A stretch of DNA of 16,447 nt, taken from Sphingobium sp. GTDB taxonomy: Bacteria; Pseudomonadota; Alphaproteobacteria; Sphingomonadales; Sphingomonadaceae. The stretch lies in contig NZ_QFOA01000075.1 of NCBI RefSeq assembly GCF_003248505.1, positions 1 to 16,447 on the forward strand. The letters are read 5' to 3'. Positions 15,004 to 16,447 of the stretch are shown here, one piece after another (the stretch's first letter is position 1; each line of letters begins with the position of its first letter). The notes under the pieces are model-generated. The model was not told the DNA's origin, made no database searches, and saw nothing but the letters and a program-made list of their open reading frames with translations. Made by a program: the position numbers and the translations under genes.

Positions 15004-16104
15004 CTAGACCGACACCTTGCGATATCCGTCGCCGCGCACAAATCCGGCCTCCAGGCACCACTCGCGCGTGAGGCCGGCGCCCGTGTTGTTCGAATAGGCG
15101 CTGGCATTTGACCGGAATCGCAAGAATGACGGCCATGAGGTGGGGGAGGGGTGATTGGTCTTGACGTGTACCATCGCCTTTTCGCCGTTGCGGATGTCTG
15201 TTATGGGCTTAACCGCATAGTACTCACCCCAGTCATTGGTCTCCTCCAGCACAAGATGCGTGACGGTGTGGCGGCTTGAGGGGCGTCGATCCGCGACGAG
15301 TTTCGCCGCCGCAAGATGGTCCTCTCTGCGGTCCCAGTGTCGGAAATAGATGTTCGAGGCGCAGCCGAGGACCTGCATGGCGTTGAGCGCCGCGATATCA
15401 GCAGGCTTCGTTCCGTCGACCCAGTGCGCTCTTGCCTCGCTGCTGTAGACTGCGCCGTCGTATAGGATCGCGCAAAGCTGCGAATTCAGCGGCAAAGCAA
15501 AGATCGCGCCGGCCGATTTCACTCCGAAGCTGTTCAGTGCCTTGTGCCGGCGTTGGAGATGCAGTCGGTTCGTCAGGATCGCGGGGTTGTCCGACGTGAC
15601 GAAGGGCATGTCCGTGTGATTGCGGACCAGGCAAAGCTTCAGGTCATCGACGATCTTCATGGTCTCATTGAAGTGCAGCATCGCTGCCTGCACCGCCGCC
15701 AACATAGCCACTCGCATCGGTGGAACCGAGATGTCGGAGCCCGGTACGTCCTGCAGCGCCAGAACCATTTCGCTAGCGGCTCGCGAAGCGGATTCAGTCC
15801 TAAGATACTGGAGATAGGCAAAGCGCTTCAGCACGATGTTCACCCGCCCATCGACGGTTGGGTGACCATCCTCAAGAAGCCGCACCACTTCGCCGTAATG
15901 GTTCTCGACGAAGTTTATCGCGCTCTCGAGCTTGGGGTCCTTTCCGTAGAAATAGTCGCTCGAACACTGGTTTCTGACCGGCGCATTCGGGATCGGCTTC
16001 ATCTGGCGCAGGTTAATCAGACTGATCGCCAGATTTTCGCCGTCGAGGCTGAACGGCCTCAGATGAACCTTCGGTACGAAATGCTGATTCTTGTTGAACG
16101 CCAT
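15004..16104 (-). CDS. DUF4238 family protein
   Basis: 366 aa. The N-terminus NQHFVPKVHLRPFSLDG (6-22) is the DUF4238 hallmark, followed by NQCSSDYFYGKD (45-56), FVTSDNPAILT (168-178) and ALPLNSQLCAIL (203-214), all in family order. Length is normal. No signal peptide or membrane segment. The activity of DUF4238 is unknown to me; members are often found in variable, mobile regions. ATG 16104 has GCGAG 4-5 nt upstream. It lies on the same strand 325 nt upstream of the STAND gene, so a functional link to that candidate defence protein is possible but unproven; the gap allows independent expression. Confidence 0.8.
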   Translation of the reverse strand: MAFNKNQHFVPKVHLRPFSLDGENLAISLINLRQMKPIPNAPVRNQCSSDYFYGKDPKLESAINFVENHYGEVVRLLEDGHPTVDGRVNIVLKRFAYLQYLRTESASRAASEMVLALQDVPGSDISVPPMRVAMLAAVQAAMLHFNETMKIVDDLKLCLVRNHTDMPFVTSDNPAILTNRLHLQRRHKALNSFGVKSAGAIFALPLNSQLCAILYDGAVYSSEARAHWVDGTKPADIAALNAMQVLGCASNIYFRHWDRREDHLAAAKLVADRRPSSRHTVTHLVLEETNDWGEYYAVKPITDIRNGEKAMVHVKTNHPSPTSWPSFLRFRSNASAYSNNTGAGLTREWCLEAGFVRGDGYRKVSV

Positions 16105-16118
16105 TTTCTCGCCTGCCG

Positions 16119-16217
16119 CTAGTCGCGCGCTGCGCCGCGGATCACTCGCCGCGAAAAGTCGTCGACGGCCAGGTCTTCCAGCGCCTCGAGGGCATTCTCA
16201 GGTCGCTCTGTCGTCAT
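16119..16217 (-). CDS. Possible small ORF upstream of DUF4238
   Basis: A 32-codon frame (ATG 16217, MTTERPENALEALEDL...) ends 14 nt before the DUF4238 start. It can be extended in frame to a GTG at 16295 (58 aa) with no Shine-Dalgarno. Third positions in its last 24 codons are strongly G/C, as in the flanking genes, which supports coding, but it is short and unrecognised. The charged, helical product could be a regulator or the remnant of a longer gene. Confidence 0.35.
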   Translation of the reverse strand: MTTERPENALEALEDLAVDDFSRRVIRGAARD

Positions 16218-16353
16218 TCGGAGCACTATGCCGCGTTCGATCCTTTCAGGCGAGGATTCACCAGTGCAGTTCGGAACAGCGGCAGCGGCGATCACGCGAT
16301 ATCAGAACGGTTTCAGCACCACGAGCAGTGCAATGATGGTCACCGAAGCTGAG

Positions 16354-16413
16354 GATCAGCGTGCAATAGGCACCCCCTTCGTGGGGTGATCGGCGTGCAA
16401 AAAGGACCCCTTC
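16354..16413. repeat. Tandem imperfect 26-27-bp repeat, probable IS21-family end
   Basis: Two copies start at 16354 and 16388, both beginning GATC(A/G)GCGTGCAA and ending in a run of C then TTC. They differ by three substitutions and one missing C. Spaced repeats with a GCGT(G/C)CAAAAAGGACCCC core are seen at the ends of IS21-family elements just before istA, so the window probably runs into such an element. The exact boundary and the transposase lie outside or cannot be fixed. Confidence 0.5.
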
Positions 16414-16447
16414 ATCCCGGGGATTTAGTTGGCCGACTGGTTTTGAT

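Noticed and set aside
1..16447. CRISPR array, tRNA or rRNA genes
   Set aside because: No regularly spaced direct repeats and no cloverleaf or rRNA-like stretches were seen when reading both strands; a computational scan was not possible.

Overview
The window is GC-rich (roughly 60-65% by eye) and gene-dense. It looks like an accessory region of an alphaproteobacterium, most likely a sphingomonad. Three things suggest this: a strawberry-notch-type helicase fragment followed by a DUF932 gene, as on plasmids and integrative elements of that group; a perfect GTTC-N7-GTTC LexA site, which is the alphaproteobacterial SOS box; and the codon bias. The taxonomic placement is inference. No rRNA, tRNA or CRISPR array was seen.

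Left block (about 1-4700, plus strand). It holds the C-terminal half of a strawberry-notch helicase, a 103-aa orphan, a DUF932 plasmid/phage-like protein, a 117-aa protein with a sigma-70 region-4-like helix-turn-helix, and a 171-aa orphan. All run the same way with short gaps. Several gaps carry stem-loops, including an 8-bp stem with a GNRA-type loop in the DUF932 leader. This reads as cargo or maintenance genes of a mobile element.

Middle block (about 4790-9350, minus strand). In transcription order: a 441-aa protein with a C-terminal HEPN RNase motif (R-x4-H), a 96-aa protein, an exported coiled-coil/beta-rich envelope protein that overlaps it by ATGA, and a soluble ComEC-like metallo-beta-lactamase-fold protein. 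A 9-bp inverted repeat and a 12-bp palindrome lie upstream of the 96-aa gene.

DNA-repair block (about 9570-11370). Two SRAP (YedK/HMCES-like) genes diverge from a 51-bp gap holding the LexA box. The minus-strand copy has the catalytic Cys2. The plus-strand copy lacks the N-terminus and the catalytic Glu, and is followed 10 nt later by alkB. The layout predicts an SOS-induced response to abasic sites and alkylation, with one active and one degenerate SRAP protein.

Right block (about 11780-16300, minus strand). A DUF4238 protein, possibly preceded by a small ORF, lies upstream of a 964-aa protein. That protein combines an N-terminal Cap4/DUF4297-like nuclease, a STAND-type NTPase, a helical repeat region and a C-terminal SEC-C zinc motif. 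It has the build of an Avs-like antiphage sensor-effector and is the best candidate here for an undescribed defence protein. The window ends in two tandem imperfect repeats resembling the end of an IS21-family element.
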